A stretch of 64,000 bases of DNA from Oxytricha trifallax (Eukaryota > Ciliophora > Spirotrichea > Sporadotrichida > Oxytrichidae). Positions 49,189-60,865 of this stretch are shown here, piece by piece (position 1 is the stretch's first letter; each line of letters begins with the position of its first letter). The notes under the pieces are model-generated. The model saw only the letters and a program-made list of their open reading frames with translations. It had not been told where the DNA came from and made no database searches. A program made the translations under genes and the position numbers. The stretch covers positions 25,286 through 89,285 of the forward strand of contig ARYC01001385.1 in the NCBI GenBank assembly GCA_000711775.1, read 5' to 3'.

Positions 49189-50639
49189 TCACTCAAACTA
49201 TACCTTGGCATCATGTGCTAATTTTCTAAATTTGATATCTCCTATCCAGTTGATCATTTAGTCTATTGTTTGCTCTGCTCTGTGGTTTGGTCTTAAGATA
49301 ATCTGCTCAGCCATATCTTTCATTTTACCTTTTATCTTATTCTAGTCTAGATATTGCTGTATTCTCTGCTTTGAATCTTTCTCTCTCTTACAGCTATAGT
49401 AATCATTTCTTTGCATATCGCATTCAGCAATAATTGCTGCTAGAGCCCATACATCCCACTTAATATCACCATCTCTCCAGTCCTCCCTTTCTGGAAAGTA
49501 TCCAGGAGTACCATAAACGTTGCCAAGTCCTGAAGCTTCAACTCTTTATGATCTATTGAAATCATATTATTACTACTCTGAGAGGTGAAAAGTCAAGCAT
49601 AATATTCTCAGGCTTCAAGTCTCTATGAACATACCCTAAAGTGTGCAGCTCTTCTATGCCTTTGCAAACATTTGTAAGAATAAGAGGTAGCTACTTTGGA
49701 ATCCTTTAATCTTAAATGTAGTCTCTTAAAGTCATTTAATAATAGAGGGAGACGAAAAGCAACATGATCTTGAGCAAGGAGAATTGCATAGAGCTTAATT
49801 ATAAATCTGCAATGTCTATCCCTTGCTTTAGTAAGAGCTTAGTACTCATTGACAAATTCCATTTAATACTTATAATCGCATTTAAAATAGTTGAATGGAT
49901 AAATCTTGTATGCGAACTGCTTATCAATTATGACCTTTTTCTCAAACTTGTCCTCAAGTATAAAATAACTTTCCTTACATTCTTTAAGGTCAATTAAATT
50001 TAAAATTGGAAGCTTTAGTGCTTGTATCTTCAGAGTGATTTTCACTATCTCAGAAGCTGGAAAGTTTCTCATTGCTTTAATAAGCTAATTCTCTTTCTTA
50101 ACTCTTTGTTCCAAGGATTCTAAAGGGTCTCTTGGCTATCATTTTTTAAGGAAGACCTCGCCAGTCTCAGGATCTATGACTTCATACTTCTTGCCATGAT
50201 GGTTTTATAGGTGAACTTTTAAATCCCTTGAATGGTTATATTGCTTATTGCAATAAGGGCAAAAATATTTTCCATCTATCTTATCATGCTTAAGATAGAG
50301 CTTGGGCTTGTTAGAATGCTACTCTAATATATGACGCTTAAGAGCAGATTTATAAGTAAAGTTCTTCTCACACTCTCCACATAAATGAAATGCTTTGATT
50401 TCTTTTTTTCTCTTTCTCCTCTTCAACCATTTTTATTGGAATTTTGCATTGAATTTCTTAGCTCTGCATTTCTATTTAACAACCGAATTGTTTTTCAAAA
50501 TCTGAGACCTAAGGTTAGAGAATTTCAGATTCGTACTAGGTAAATGCATCATAAGTCTCAATTTTCTTTTAATTAATGAAAGAAAGTTTTTGCTGGCTAA
50601 TGAAAAGCAATGAAGCTTTCTTAGTAAGTTGCCGCTCAT
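49189..50639 (-). pseudogene. TBE ~57-kDa zinc-finger/kinase-like protein, disrupted
   Basis: Starts at ATG 50637-50639 (MSGNLLRKLHCFSLA) and ends at TGA 49189-49191, about 484 codons, matching the 57-kDa size known for TBEs. Two C2H2 fingers: LCGECEKNFTYKSALKRH and FCPYCNKQYNHSRDLKVH. Next come a helical region and a kinase-like C-lobe with HRDLKPEN, DFN in place of DFG, GTPGYFP and a W-D-V-W segment. No glycine loop is evident. Damage: an in-frame TGA after VFLKK (near 50145) where TBE 2 has AGA (Arg), and frameshifts before the HRDLKPEN block and again near 49590-49600. The predicted role is TBE-encoded and otherwise undefined. Confidence 0.9.
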
Positions 50640-51203
50640 TTTATAAGTACTATTAATAATTATATAAGCTGTTTAAATTTTACCTTTATGCACAAGTTAG
50701 ATCATATCCTCAAAGATTTAGAAAAGTTTAATGGAAACAGAGTGAGAGACATTAGTTTTACATTTCTAAAATTTTGAGATAATTTATATACTATTTCATC
50801 CATTTTATACATTAAAATGCACCTAAATGGGTTAAGGGAAGTTAGATGGTGCTCCTAAATACGTTCTCATAAATTTAGGAGGGGAAGTTTTAAAATTTAA
50901 TTTTTTTAATGCACCACCTGATAAGGTTTTAAACTTTAATTTAACCTCCTAATTAAGTTTTAAATAAATTAGGAGCACCACCTAATTAAATTAATTATTA
51001 TTAGGAGCAATTTAATGGAGAAAGTTTGATAAAAATGGAAGTCAAACTCTGAAACTTCGAGAAAGTTCTCCATCTTTATCCATTTATCTGATTCAGATTG
51101 ACCTCCAAGTGGATCTCCCTATTTAGTAGTAAAATTTTAGTAAGTTCAGAATGGATATCCATAATTTTAAATTTCATTAACATTTATAGAAACTGGAAGC
51201 AAG
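50640..51203. promoter_or_regulatory. Intergenic region between divergent TBE genes
   Basis: Lies between the divergently read kinase-like gene and the ~22-kDa gene, so it should hold both promoters. It contains repeated blocks: GCACCACCT (50911 area and 50976 area), TAGGAGCA(CC) and TTTTAAA-TTTAATTT. No specific factor site recognised. Confidence 0.45.
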
Positions 51204-51994
51204 ATGGAGTCTATGAATGATGCAATGAAGAGAATTTAATCTCAAGATTTAATAGGAAAATTCAGAAGTAAAGAAGATCTTTACAGATACTTGGTATAGC
51301 AAGGTAAGTTTTCACTTATAACTAACTTATTAACCATAGTTGGATTGTTCTTGCCAACACAGGAGGGAACAAAAATCTCATTCTTAAAAGCCTTGCTAAG
51401 TGAAGAGAAAAAAGCTTTTAAGTCTAATGAAATTAGAATGATAGAGATACCTAACTACCCTGAAATATCAGTGACAAACCTATATGACGATGCTATGAGT
51501 GATCCAGACGTAGCTCTCTACCTTCCATCAAAGCTACAACTCTCTAATAAGTTGCCAGAGAGAAACTTCTTCTTTGGTGTTCTTGCAACTCTGAAACCTG
51601 AGTACTTAAATGAAGTTATTTAAGAAGCTCACAAGAAACGATACAGCATCTCTCCTGAAGAAAAAGAGAAGCAAGGTATTAAAATAAGTGATACCTGGCT
51701 GTAGGAACTTCAAAAGCATCCTTTCATCTCAAGTAAGCTTAGTCTTCTAACTTTATAGAAAAACCTGGTACTGCTATATACTTGATGAAAGAGCGCAGCA
51801 AATTAAACAGAGAGAGAAAGTCTCAAGTAAAGCATGAATTGAGTAAGAGGCTCTTCAAAGATTTATAAAAGCCAGAAGAGATGAACATAGATGCAGGAGC
51901 TGGCACTAAGAGAAGAAACATGGGCCCAAGCAAGCCTTAAGAGGAAGAAAAGAAAGAGAAGCCAAATCCCTTTACGGGAAAATTTAATATGTGA
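51204..51994 (+). CDS. TBE ~22-kDa-class protein, probably with introns
   Basis: ATG 51204 (MESMNDAMKRI) to TGA 51992. The frame shifts near 51735: before it the reading is HPFIS, after it KPGTAIYLMKERSKLNRERK through to NPFTGKFNM. A 26-nt GT...AG segment at 51736-51761 (GTAAGC...TTATAG) would restore the frame if spliced. Another GTAAGT...CCATAG segment (51305-51340, 36 nt, with ACTAAC inside) also preserves the frame if removed, and the unspliced frame is open too. The C-terminus is rich in Lys/Glu. Known TBEs carry a gene of this position and orientation; its biochemical role is undefined. Exact start and splicing are uncertain. Confidence 0.8.
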
Positions 51995-52000
51995 ACTTAT

Positions 52001-53049
52001 TCATTCGTTTAAATCTAAAACTTATTTATAAACACAAAATCTCCCTTCTCTTGCGCATACTTTAGCTTTATCATCGCTGACTCTCTTAGCAGCACTCTTA
52101 ATAAAATCTACTGTATCTATCTTTAAGTCGTGCATCAAGTGATAGAGTAGGAGTTTCTTGTAGTGGCCTTTCAATAACCCCCAATATAATTCAATACCAT
52201 TGAACTGAGGACTGTAGGGAACATTAAATACAGGTGTTATGTTTAGCCTTTCATATTCCTTCCTTGTGTCTTTAGTTTTATGGACAGATAAGTTATCTAC
52301 AGACAGAATAATCTCTTAGTCGGCGTACTTATCTCTGAGTTATTATAAGAACTTTATGTATTATTCGGTCTTTATAGAGCGAGGGTGGATAACATAAGTC
52401 TCTAGGCCACTATCTTCACTGATTCCACCAAGGATTGCATGAGTTTATATCTTAACCTTTAGTCATAAACTTCTATATTACTATACCTCTTGTACCAAGA
52501 CCGTGATATAAAGGTATTGAATGTAAAAACTGCCTCATCAGCATGTATGAACTTTATATTATGCTCTTAAGACCTCTGCATTTAATCGAATATATAATTT
52601 AAATTAGTCTTATAAAATGGAACATTAAAGTCAATCACTCTCTTAATGCGATTGACTGTCTTGTAAGATATTCCATTCTTTTTATATATGTTAGCTATCG
52701 ATTAAGCAGATATGTGAAGCTCAGGAAATTGGCGATGAAACATCACAGCCCTCTAGGCTAGAGAGAAATGAGCCCAGTATTTAAGAGTCTTATCATTAAT
52801 AAGATAGTCAATATGATGCTGCTAAAATTTTCGAGGTCTTTTAGGCTTAGAATTAAGATGCTATCTCTTTAAATTCAATGCTAATAGACAGTGAGACCTC
52901 ACAGTTGCTGGAGATTTATGGAGTAGCCTTGCTATAGACGAATAATTCAGAACAGGCTTGAGTTGATCACCATATTAATCACATCCATAACGCAACTTAA
53001 ACAATAAATCAATATACTCACTGTTAGAAACTGACCCCAAACCTCGCAT
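52001..53049 (-). pseudogene. TBE 42-kDa transposase (DD34E), frameshifted
   Basis: ATG at 53047-53049 (MRGLGSVSNSEYIDLLFKLR) to TGA 52001-52003. It has IS630/Tc1/mariner-type features: an N-terminal helix-turn-helix (SIARLLHKSPATVRSHCL), a second helix-turn-helix-like segment (SAQSIANIYKK), then FIHADEAVF, SVDNLSVHKTK and PYSPQFNGIELYW carrying the three acidic residues. Total length is not a multiple of three: one base is missing near 52455-52460 (after VYDQ) compared with TBE 3, so the C-terminal half is out of frame. It contains many in-frame TAA/TAG Gln codons. Catalyses excision/transposition and is implicated in germline DNA removal in Oxytricha. Confidence 0.95.
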
Positions 53050-53070
53050 ATACTCACTTAAAATACTAAT

Positions 53071-53187
53071 ATTTAAACATTAAACCCCTACATAAACCCT
53101 ATTAAAACCCTAATAAAGTATGCACTAATAGTCTACTTTTATCAATCAAAAACTCAATCAAACTACTGAAAGGGTTTTGGGGTTTTG
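53071..53187. repeat. TBE right inverted terminal repeat
   Basis: 117 bp, the reverse complement of 49028-49144, ending GGGTTTTGGGGTTTTG. Confidence 0.95.
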
Positions 53188-53320
53188 ATTATCTCAAGAA
53201 AAGGAATGAGGTTTTAATTAGTAACAGAGTTGAAACTTATTCTAAATTTACTAACTATGAATTTTTAAAGATAAAAACAGGTTTTATTTCGAATTTTCAT
53301 ATCGCATTTAACCTGTTATT
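53188..53320 (+). CDS. Coding-like segment downstream of TBE insertion
   Basis: The plus-strand frame reads LKKRNEVLISNRVETYSKFT then NYEFLKIKTGFISNFHIAFN before fading into AT-rich DNA. It is in frame with the segment left of the TBE when the element and one ATT are excised. TBEs are known to be removed precisely during macronuclear development, so this may be an interrupted germline gene or MDS. Confidence 0.4.
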
Positions 53321-54318
53321 TTATCAATTTTAGTTTTAGTTATAATAACAAATATTTTGAGTTGATTATTAAGTCATTATTTTTATTTATTTCAAAAATT
53401 CTTGATCGATTTTAATTTACCTAATACAAATAATATAATAATTATTTTTACTCTTATATATGTTATTATTAAATATCTATATATACATAAATAAATTTAT
53501 ATCTCAAAAATAAAAATTATTATAACAATCAGCTTTATTATTTTAAGTATTTTTATATTATTTAATCATTTTATACTTTTCAATTATTTTTGATTGTTCA
53601 ATGTCTAGGTTTCAAAATTTTAAAAGTAACTTGTATATATATATATAAGTTTATTGAACATAATTTAAATTATAAAAATTAAATATTTACAAATTTTTTT
53701 CGAAATAAAACATAAAAACGCCAATTTAAAATATTTTTTTGTTGATTAATGAAATATTAAATTTATTATAAAAATTTTAATTTTAATTATGTGATAAATA
53801 CTATAAAATATATTTATTCATGATGATGAGATAAGTAAATGAAAAATAGAAAAAATTTAAATTTTTTTGAATACTAAAATAAAAATTATTCTTTCTTATA
53901 TTGTAGTTGTTTTGATCCTATTATAATAAATTTATCAATAAATATAGATAAAGAAGGTAATTGATAGATAAATAAAAGAAGAATCTATTATAGTACAAAA
54001 AAATTTTAATAGATTAAAATATTAATTTATTTATTTATAATTTTAATACTGTAAATACTTTTTAATTTTTTTCTTATCAAATTTACGAGATAGATCATTA
54101 AAATATAAAATCAATACACTAATTTATAATTTTTTTTTATGGTATTTATTTAATAGAAATTAAATATAATAAAATGCTAAATATTGCAAGAATATATTTA
54201 AAATTAAATAACCTAATCATAATTTGAATATTAAATGATAAACATTTATTTTAAATTAAATATTATGATTAATTTCAAAATATGGAGTATAAAACCTAAA
54301 TAATGTGAATAATAAATA
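53321..54318. other. AT-rich stretch, no gene recognised
   Basis: No supportable feature. Confidence 0.35.
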
Positions 54319-54495
54319 TCAATATTTTTGATATATCTTCCAAGTCTTTTCAATATTTTGAATTTAGACCATGAAATTATAATCTTCTTTATCGATAACT
54401 TCGCCAGTTACATCCTCATTGACTTCTATCAACAACTTAAGACCCCCGAAAAAATGAAAAAAAATGTTTACTGTAAAAACTAAACTCCTACTATT
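54319..54495 (-). CDS. C-terminal coding island of unknown gene
   Basis: Minus-strand frame ending at TGA 54319-54321 reads FGGLKLLIEVNEDVTGEVID, then KEDYNFMVQIQNIEKTWKIY and QKY. Composition is very protein-like and the patch stands out in GC. No ATG; the frame continues upstream into AT-rich DNA past TTTTTACAG (minus-strand orientation, near 54475), a possible splice acceptor or IES border. Function unknown; candidate terminal MDS of a gene. Confidence 0.5.
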
Positions 54496-54499
54496 TTTG

Positions 54500-57400
54500 A
54501 AATACTTTACTTTAATTTTTTAATCAAAATTATAAAACAAATTATGTTGGTTATATATGTCTTTAAGTTATTTTTTAAATTTAGAATGAATAGTGGGAAA
54601 GTATTCTCTATTCGATAATAAATTTAAATAACCATTTATGTTAAAAAACCTAAATTAAATTTATTGTTTGTATATAGCCTAAAATTATAATATTTTACTT
54701 TCTAGGAGGACTCGGGAATATTTCCTATAATATGCAAAGTCCAACTGAAATTGAGGGATATATAATTGAATTTATTTAGATTTATTTTATGTCAATTTGG
54801 ATTATAACTGTCATGATTATAATAATTAATAAATTTTAATTCTTTTCCAATATGGAATGGAATGAATCTTATTCATATAATAGCTGTTCTTTTACTTATT
54901 TTCTAAGATTTGAAAAATAATCATCTTAATTAAAGGTAGTTGTTGAAAAATAATTTGCAAAGTTATTAAAATTGATTTAATTAGGTTCAGAATACAAAAA
55001 GATTGGAATGTTAATTTTTATTTAATAAAAAAATAATTACCATATTAAATATATTTCCTGATGCTACTGATGATGGCTTTAATAATTAAATTTGAAATCA
55101 TATATTAAATAAATATAATTCTTTTGTAGAATGTTTTTTACTATTTTAGTTTTTATTATATTTTATAAATCATTTGTCAAACTTATGGAGTGTATCATGG
55201 AATTTTACTCACATTTATATTATAATTTAAAGTTCAATATTAATTTATATAATTATTATACTTATTTTATAAATAAATAATCGCAGTTTTTATTATCGAT
55301 ATTGAATTTAATTTTATGTTGTATTATTATAATTAGAGATATATTAATATAAATTATCATTAAATTTTAATTATATAATTTTAAAATTGAAATTTTTATT
55401 AAAAAACTTGAAAATATGAATTTTATATTGATTATTTTTTAATTTGAAATACATCCTGCAAACTTTAATTGTTAATATTTCATACATCTGGAAAAAAAAT
55501 TGTGATAAAATATTCAAAGCCAAAAATATTATTTAAATTAATAATTTGAAGAAAATTTTATTATTTTCTCAAATAATGCTTGTAATTTATATTAATTTTT
55601 TTGTTTTAGCTCATTTATATCTGATTGCCATGCATGTTGATATAATAAATAGGGTATTTTTTAATCAATATCCTACATTATTAACAACAAGAATAATAAG
55701 TAGATTTTTTACTTTTTAATAATTAAAATATTTTCAAAAACAACTAAAATGTGCAAAGATTATAAGCATTAGAGCTATTAATTATAAAAATTATCAAAAT
55801 GATAAAAATAATTTAAAATGAATTTTCTTCAGCATTTGTAATAAATTAATCACAGAACTAAGTTCGTTTTTTTATATTTGAGATACCTTCAATTCAATAA
55901 GTATCAAAGTGAAAAATAAGAATAATTTTTAATTTAAAAATCATTTGACATAATTGAAATATTATATATCAATTAAACATTAATTTTAAGGTGGTATAAA
56001 ATAATTCTTAATACAAATCTTAAATATTTTATTTCTACTAAACTTGTTAATCAAACTATTCTTTTTAAAAGATTATCTCTTGAAGAAGTATTTGACTTTT
56101 TAAATAAATAGTATGTTAAACAAATATAACAAATATAAGATTTAAGATCTAACTCGATTATTTGCAATTTAATATGCTCGAAACAATTTTAAGCAAGGAA
56201 CTAATAAAATTAATTGAATTACATTTTCTTTTCATTAAGCAGGATAATTAGTATAGGAATTAAGAGTAATTCAAATAAATGAATCTATTAGAGTTATTTT
56301 AGAATAATACCTGAAAAGAATTAAATATTTTTCATATTTATACATGAATAATTTATTATATAGAAAAATAATATTAAACTAAATTTAAAAATACAGAAAA
56401 TAATAAAAATTGCAGTATTTAATTTAAAAAGAAAGATAGCAACATTAAAAGATATAAATAATTCAGCTTTAATATAAAAATATTAAATTTAAATGTAATA
56501 GGGAAAAAAGTAGTTGTATAATTATATAATGCATTTATTTACTATCACTTATAAATAAAACCAATGACTTTTTATTGTATTCTTAAGATTTTATTCGATT
56601 TCTTATTGATGAGAGTAAATATCATTTATACTTTTTTATGATATTTGAAATAATTATATGAATAATTATGCCTATTTCACTCTAAAGTATAGACTTTTCT
56701 TGATGTTGGGTCTTGTATCTCATTCCACATACATTCTATTTTTTAGACTCAGGTTATTCATAAATAGGCATAATTAAGATTGTTTTTAAAAAGTCATTTT
56801 AATAACCTGAATGTTAAATTTACAAAATTTAAATTAAAAAAAGTAAATTCACAAATTTATTGCTATACATTTTGTTTATACTCCTATTTTAATTTAAATA
56901 ATTTTTAATATTTAGAAAGTTATATTAACCTCAATAAATAAAAGATTTTATAACTTTTAGAGATGTAAACATGAATTTTTAATAAGATATAACTTAACAT
57001 TTTATATTTAATTCTGAATTTATAAATTTAAATTCTAATTTATGAATATAGATTAAATTATTCAATAATTTATTAAATATTTTTACTCTCATTCTCTCAA
57101 TTAATTAATATAAAATGTAGTTGATTAGTTTAGAGTTGGAGGAAAGTATCAAATTGTTAATTTATAATATTAGCATTTATTAAATGTAAATTAAGCAATT
57201 TTATATTAACAAAAGTCGAGTATACATCATAATGCAAATAATTTAGATAGGACTCATTGACTTTTATTATTTGAATAATTATTTATATTATTATATAACA
57301 TTTATGAAAATGTTTTATCGTTAGAAAATCATTATTTGTTTTAACATTTTATTCCAATCATCAATCAAAAAATCTAAAAATTAGTTTTAATTATTGATTT

Positions 57401-57829
57401 AACAATTTTAAAAAAAAGTTTTTGATTTCAAATAAACAAACTTTTTCATTTTTTATTTATATAGTTGTTTTTTCGAAGACTAAAAGAACTAAAAGATGTC
57501 AAATCTTCTCAATCCTTACTTAATATAGATTATTCATTTATTATTAAAATTTATATTTACTAATTTAAATTTTATAAATTATAGTTAAATAATAAAATTA
57601 CCAAATAAACTATATTTATGTAATTATATAAATATAAATGAATGTAATTATTCAAAGATTATTTATTAATAAAAATTTAGGAAAAAAATATTTTATATTT
57701 CTTATTATATATATATATATTAATAAATTTGAATAATAATGAAATTTTATCTTATAATTTATATTGTATGATCGAATTTGAAAAAAAGGAAGCATATAAT
57801 TAAATTAATTATTAATTAAATTTTTTGAC
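54500..57829. other. AT-rich stretch with one tiny coding-like patch
   Basis: Mostly featureless. At 56677-56754 the minus strand reads VQKIECMWNEIQDPTSRKVY then TLE and TGA, an unusually protein-like C-terminus for its size, but only about 25 codons. Nothing else supportable. Confidence 0.3.
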
Positions 57830-58085
57830 ATTTTAAACGATCATGGGATCATTTATAGAGAATTCAAAAATAGCTGGATTTTTATTATAAACTAAACTCT
57901 TTTATCACATTGAGGGAGAGAGTTAAATTAACTATAATGTCAAGTATAATTTATTAAATTTAGAGACATTTTTATTAAAGTGAACTTATATAGCTTGCTC
58001 TATTCAATTAAATAATCCCAATTATAATAAAGCACAGCTAACATTAAATTTTCTATATAATGTCGTGTAAATTGACCAACTTTAA
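57830..58085. repeat. Decayed copy of inverted-repeat family P
   Basis: Matches parts of 59431-59855: AAAATAGCTGGATTTTTATT, TTTTATCACATTGAGGGAGAGAGTTAA and, at the right, CAACTTTAACTGTCAC. Confidence 0.5.
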
Positions 58086-59430
58086 CTGTCACTTATTTTA
58101 TTAATTATTAATTTAATTATATTTTCTTCTCAAACCTCGAATATGTTCCTATAAAATTTATTAATAAATAAATAGAATACTTCTCATTAAGTTGAAGCAA
58201 AAACTCGTCGATCAAAGCTCGATTAACCAAAGAAATTGAAATTGCTCCGAAAGAATATATATATTAAAACTAAATTATTATTAACTCCAATTAATTCCCA
58301 TAAATTTAATTTTAAATTGAGTTATAATATAATGGATATAAAATAACCCTTATTTTTTTAAAACAAATATTATTGTTTTATATTAAATATAAATAAATAT
58401 TGTTAAATATAAAAATATTTATATAATTACTACATTATAAATTCATAATTAAATATTTACAATTAAAATTAAATTATTATCTATAAATAAGGATTTAGAA
58501 TCAATTAAAATATGTTATAATAGTGAATATTAAATTCATAAATATAATAAAGTATATAACTAGAAATTTGATATGGGCTAACTGTAAAGATTATACATAA
58601 ATTTGCTACTTTGGTCACATATTAAATATAATATAATAAATAATAAGCAAATTTAGTAAATTTAATATTTTGAGATTGAATTATTTATTTTTTCATATTT
58701 TTATAAATTAAAATTTCATAGTTATTTTTTAAAAATTTATTTTCACTGTAAATATATATTTTTATTTATTGTCCGTTTGCTTAAATTTTGAGTATTTTCA
58801 AATTAAAAAAATTTTGCCTTTACCAATAATTGGACTTATATATGATAAAGAGTTATTATTCATTTATTTATTATTAATTAAATCATTTTTATATATTTAT
58901 ATGTGCCTTATTATTAAATATTTTATAAAAGCATTGATATTTAAACTTATTAATTATTTAAACTAATTTATTGCATTTTATTTATAAATAATAAATATTT
59001 ATAATCTTTTTATAATTTAATTTATAATATTTCAGTTAAAATTTATAAAAAAGTTCTTACTTTTTATTCTATAATAGTTAAATAATAGTATATTGAAATT
59101 TCCAATGAAAGTATAATATTTATAAATATGCATTTAAAAGTGCTATAAATTCAATTCTTATAATTTGTTTTTATGAAAATATCAATATATTTAAAAAATT
59201 TATTATAATTATATGATACATAAAATTAATTTCATAAATTAAATAAATTATATATAATATAGTTTTAACATCTCTTTATTCATATATGGAATATGACTTT
59301 TAAATCAAATAAATTGATACAAATATTGAAATGATATAATGATCGTTAGAGTAAGATTATTAATTTAATCATTTTATAAACGAAATTTAATTATGGAATT
59401 AATTTATAAAATTATGATTAATTTAAATTA

Positions 59431-59855
59431 TATTATTGTAGGAATACATATGATTTGAGAAAATATATAATAATTCAAATATCAATAATTTAAATTCGTG
59501 GCAGTTAACTTTGTCATAGCATAGACAAAATGGTACTATTTCGATAGGGTAATCAAAATTAGCTGGAGTTTATTGCTGACCGTATCCCTCTATCACATCT
59601 CTGTAGTGAGTTAACTCGACTTTAATTTTGGAATTAAAATCAGCAAAACAAATCCTCAGAAATTAAAGTTGGGTTGACCCACTACAGGGTGTGATAGAGG
59701 GATACCGTCAATAATAAAATCCAGCGAATATTGATTTCTCTATCGTACTAGTACCATTTTGTCTAAGCTAGGACAAAGTTAACTGCCACGAATTGATTTA
59801 TTGATATTTTAATTATTATTTATTATCCCAAATCATATGTATTCCTACGATAATA
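59431..59855. mobile_element. 425-bp inverted-repeat element, family P
   Basis: Arms of roughly 195 bp (59431-59625, 59660-59855) are inverted copies with scattered mismatches, around a short centre. Outer parts contain TTGTAGGAATACATATGATTTG; inner parts contain GTGGCAGTTAACTTTGTC, AGCTGG and CCCTCTATCACA. Decayed relatives at 57830-58085 and 22670-22960 show it is a repeated, mobile family. No coding capacity seen. Confidence 0.8.
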
Positions 59856-60224
59856 ACCTTCAAATAAAACGAAAAATGAATGCAATAAAAATACAAGATT
59901 TTGGTATATTTTTTCATTCGGAAATTCAGAAAAATATAAGTATAAGAAACAGTGCAAATTTAGTTAAAATTGGAGACTACAAAAAATTTGGTTAAAGTAT
60001 TCACATAAATTAAACATTGAAAAGGAGATGAGGGGGATGATAACAAAGCACAAAATGAAATCTAAAAAAAAGGAATACAAATGTATATTGATATATGGAA
60101 AAAATTTAATAATCAGGTATTGACGTCAGTATCTGATTGATTGATGCCAAGATCTCCCAAATGAATCTTTAATCAAATTAAATTAATATTCCTGACACAG
60201 AATTGTCTAGGAATTTTGATCGCA

Positions 60225-60465
60225 AATTTGATTTAATTTATTGCCAAAATAGTGGCAGTTGAGTATTTTCTGATCACTATTATTTTAAAAAAACTGGGTT
60301 TAGGTTTGTTGTTGTTATAGTTATTTTTGTTGTTATTGTTATAGATATTGTTGTAATTTATAATTAAATAGTTAGTTTTAAAAGTGATTATTATTGTATT
60401 AGTTAAAAGACCGAAATACTGATGTCTAAAATTCATATTTTTTTGAATAACGTAAGCCATTTTCG
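60225..60465. repeat. Dispersed repeat R, copy 2
   Basis: Second copy of 5745-6005. Its minus-strand frame from ATG 60458-60460 is open and Asn-rich in the middle (runs of Asn with Lys and Tyr), continuing past ATILAIN with TAA as Gln to a TGA near 60168. Conservation of MNFRHQYF and ATILAI with copy 1 hints at a former coding sequence. Confidence 0.6.
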
Positions 60466-60865
60466 TGATATATTAAATTGATTTCTAAAAAAAAATTAAT
60501 ATTCAAATCTAATATTGGAATAATCAATACATATTTAATTTTAAAATTGTAAATCTTTAAATGAATAATTAAACTTAAATTTTAAAAAAATAAAATAAAC
60601 AATGGAATATATCCACTTAGATTTTAAAAATTAAAATTGTATTTTTATTTGAATTAAATATGAAAATAACATCAAGAAATTGTTGAAATACTAAAAAAAA
60701 ATATAAAAGTTCTTATACTTTCAATGAGTATAGTGTTTGTAAATATTACAAAATTATGGTTTAACTTATTTATAGTTAATTTACTAAAATCTTTGTTTTT
60801 GGAATTTTTTATGATATTAATTAAAAAAATACTTAGCTTGTCCAATTCTTGTTGGTTTATAAAAA

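Larger units (their letters stand above)
49028..53187. mobile_element. TBE (telomere-bearing element) transposon, full length
   Basis: 4160 bp with 117-bp inverted terminal repeats (49028-49144, 53071-53187) that begin CAAAACCCCAAAACCC, that is, C4A4 telomere-like sequence. A 3-bp duplication ATT (49025-49027, 53188-53190) fits the ANT target of Oxytricha TBEs. The gene order is zinc-finger/kinase-like (minus), ~22-kDa-class protein (plus), DD34E transposase (minus), as in known TBEs. At least one frameshift and one premature stop make this copy's genes defective if unspliced. Confidence 0.97.

Noticed and set aside
49863..50072. Standard-code ORF on the minus strand and the overlapping plus-strand ORF 49764-49997
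   Set aside because: The minus one is a piece of the TBE zinc-finger/kinase-like gene; the plus one is its antisense shadow.
58769..58966. 65-aa plus-strand ORF in AT-rich DNA
   Set aside because: Low-complexity Ile/Leu/Lys/Tyr content without GC change or homology; expected by chance.
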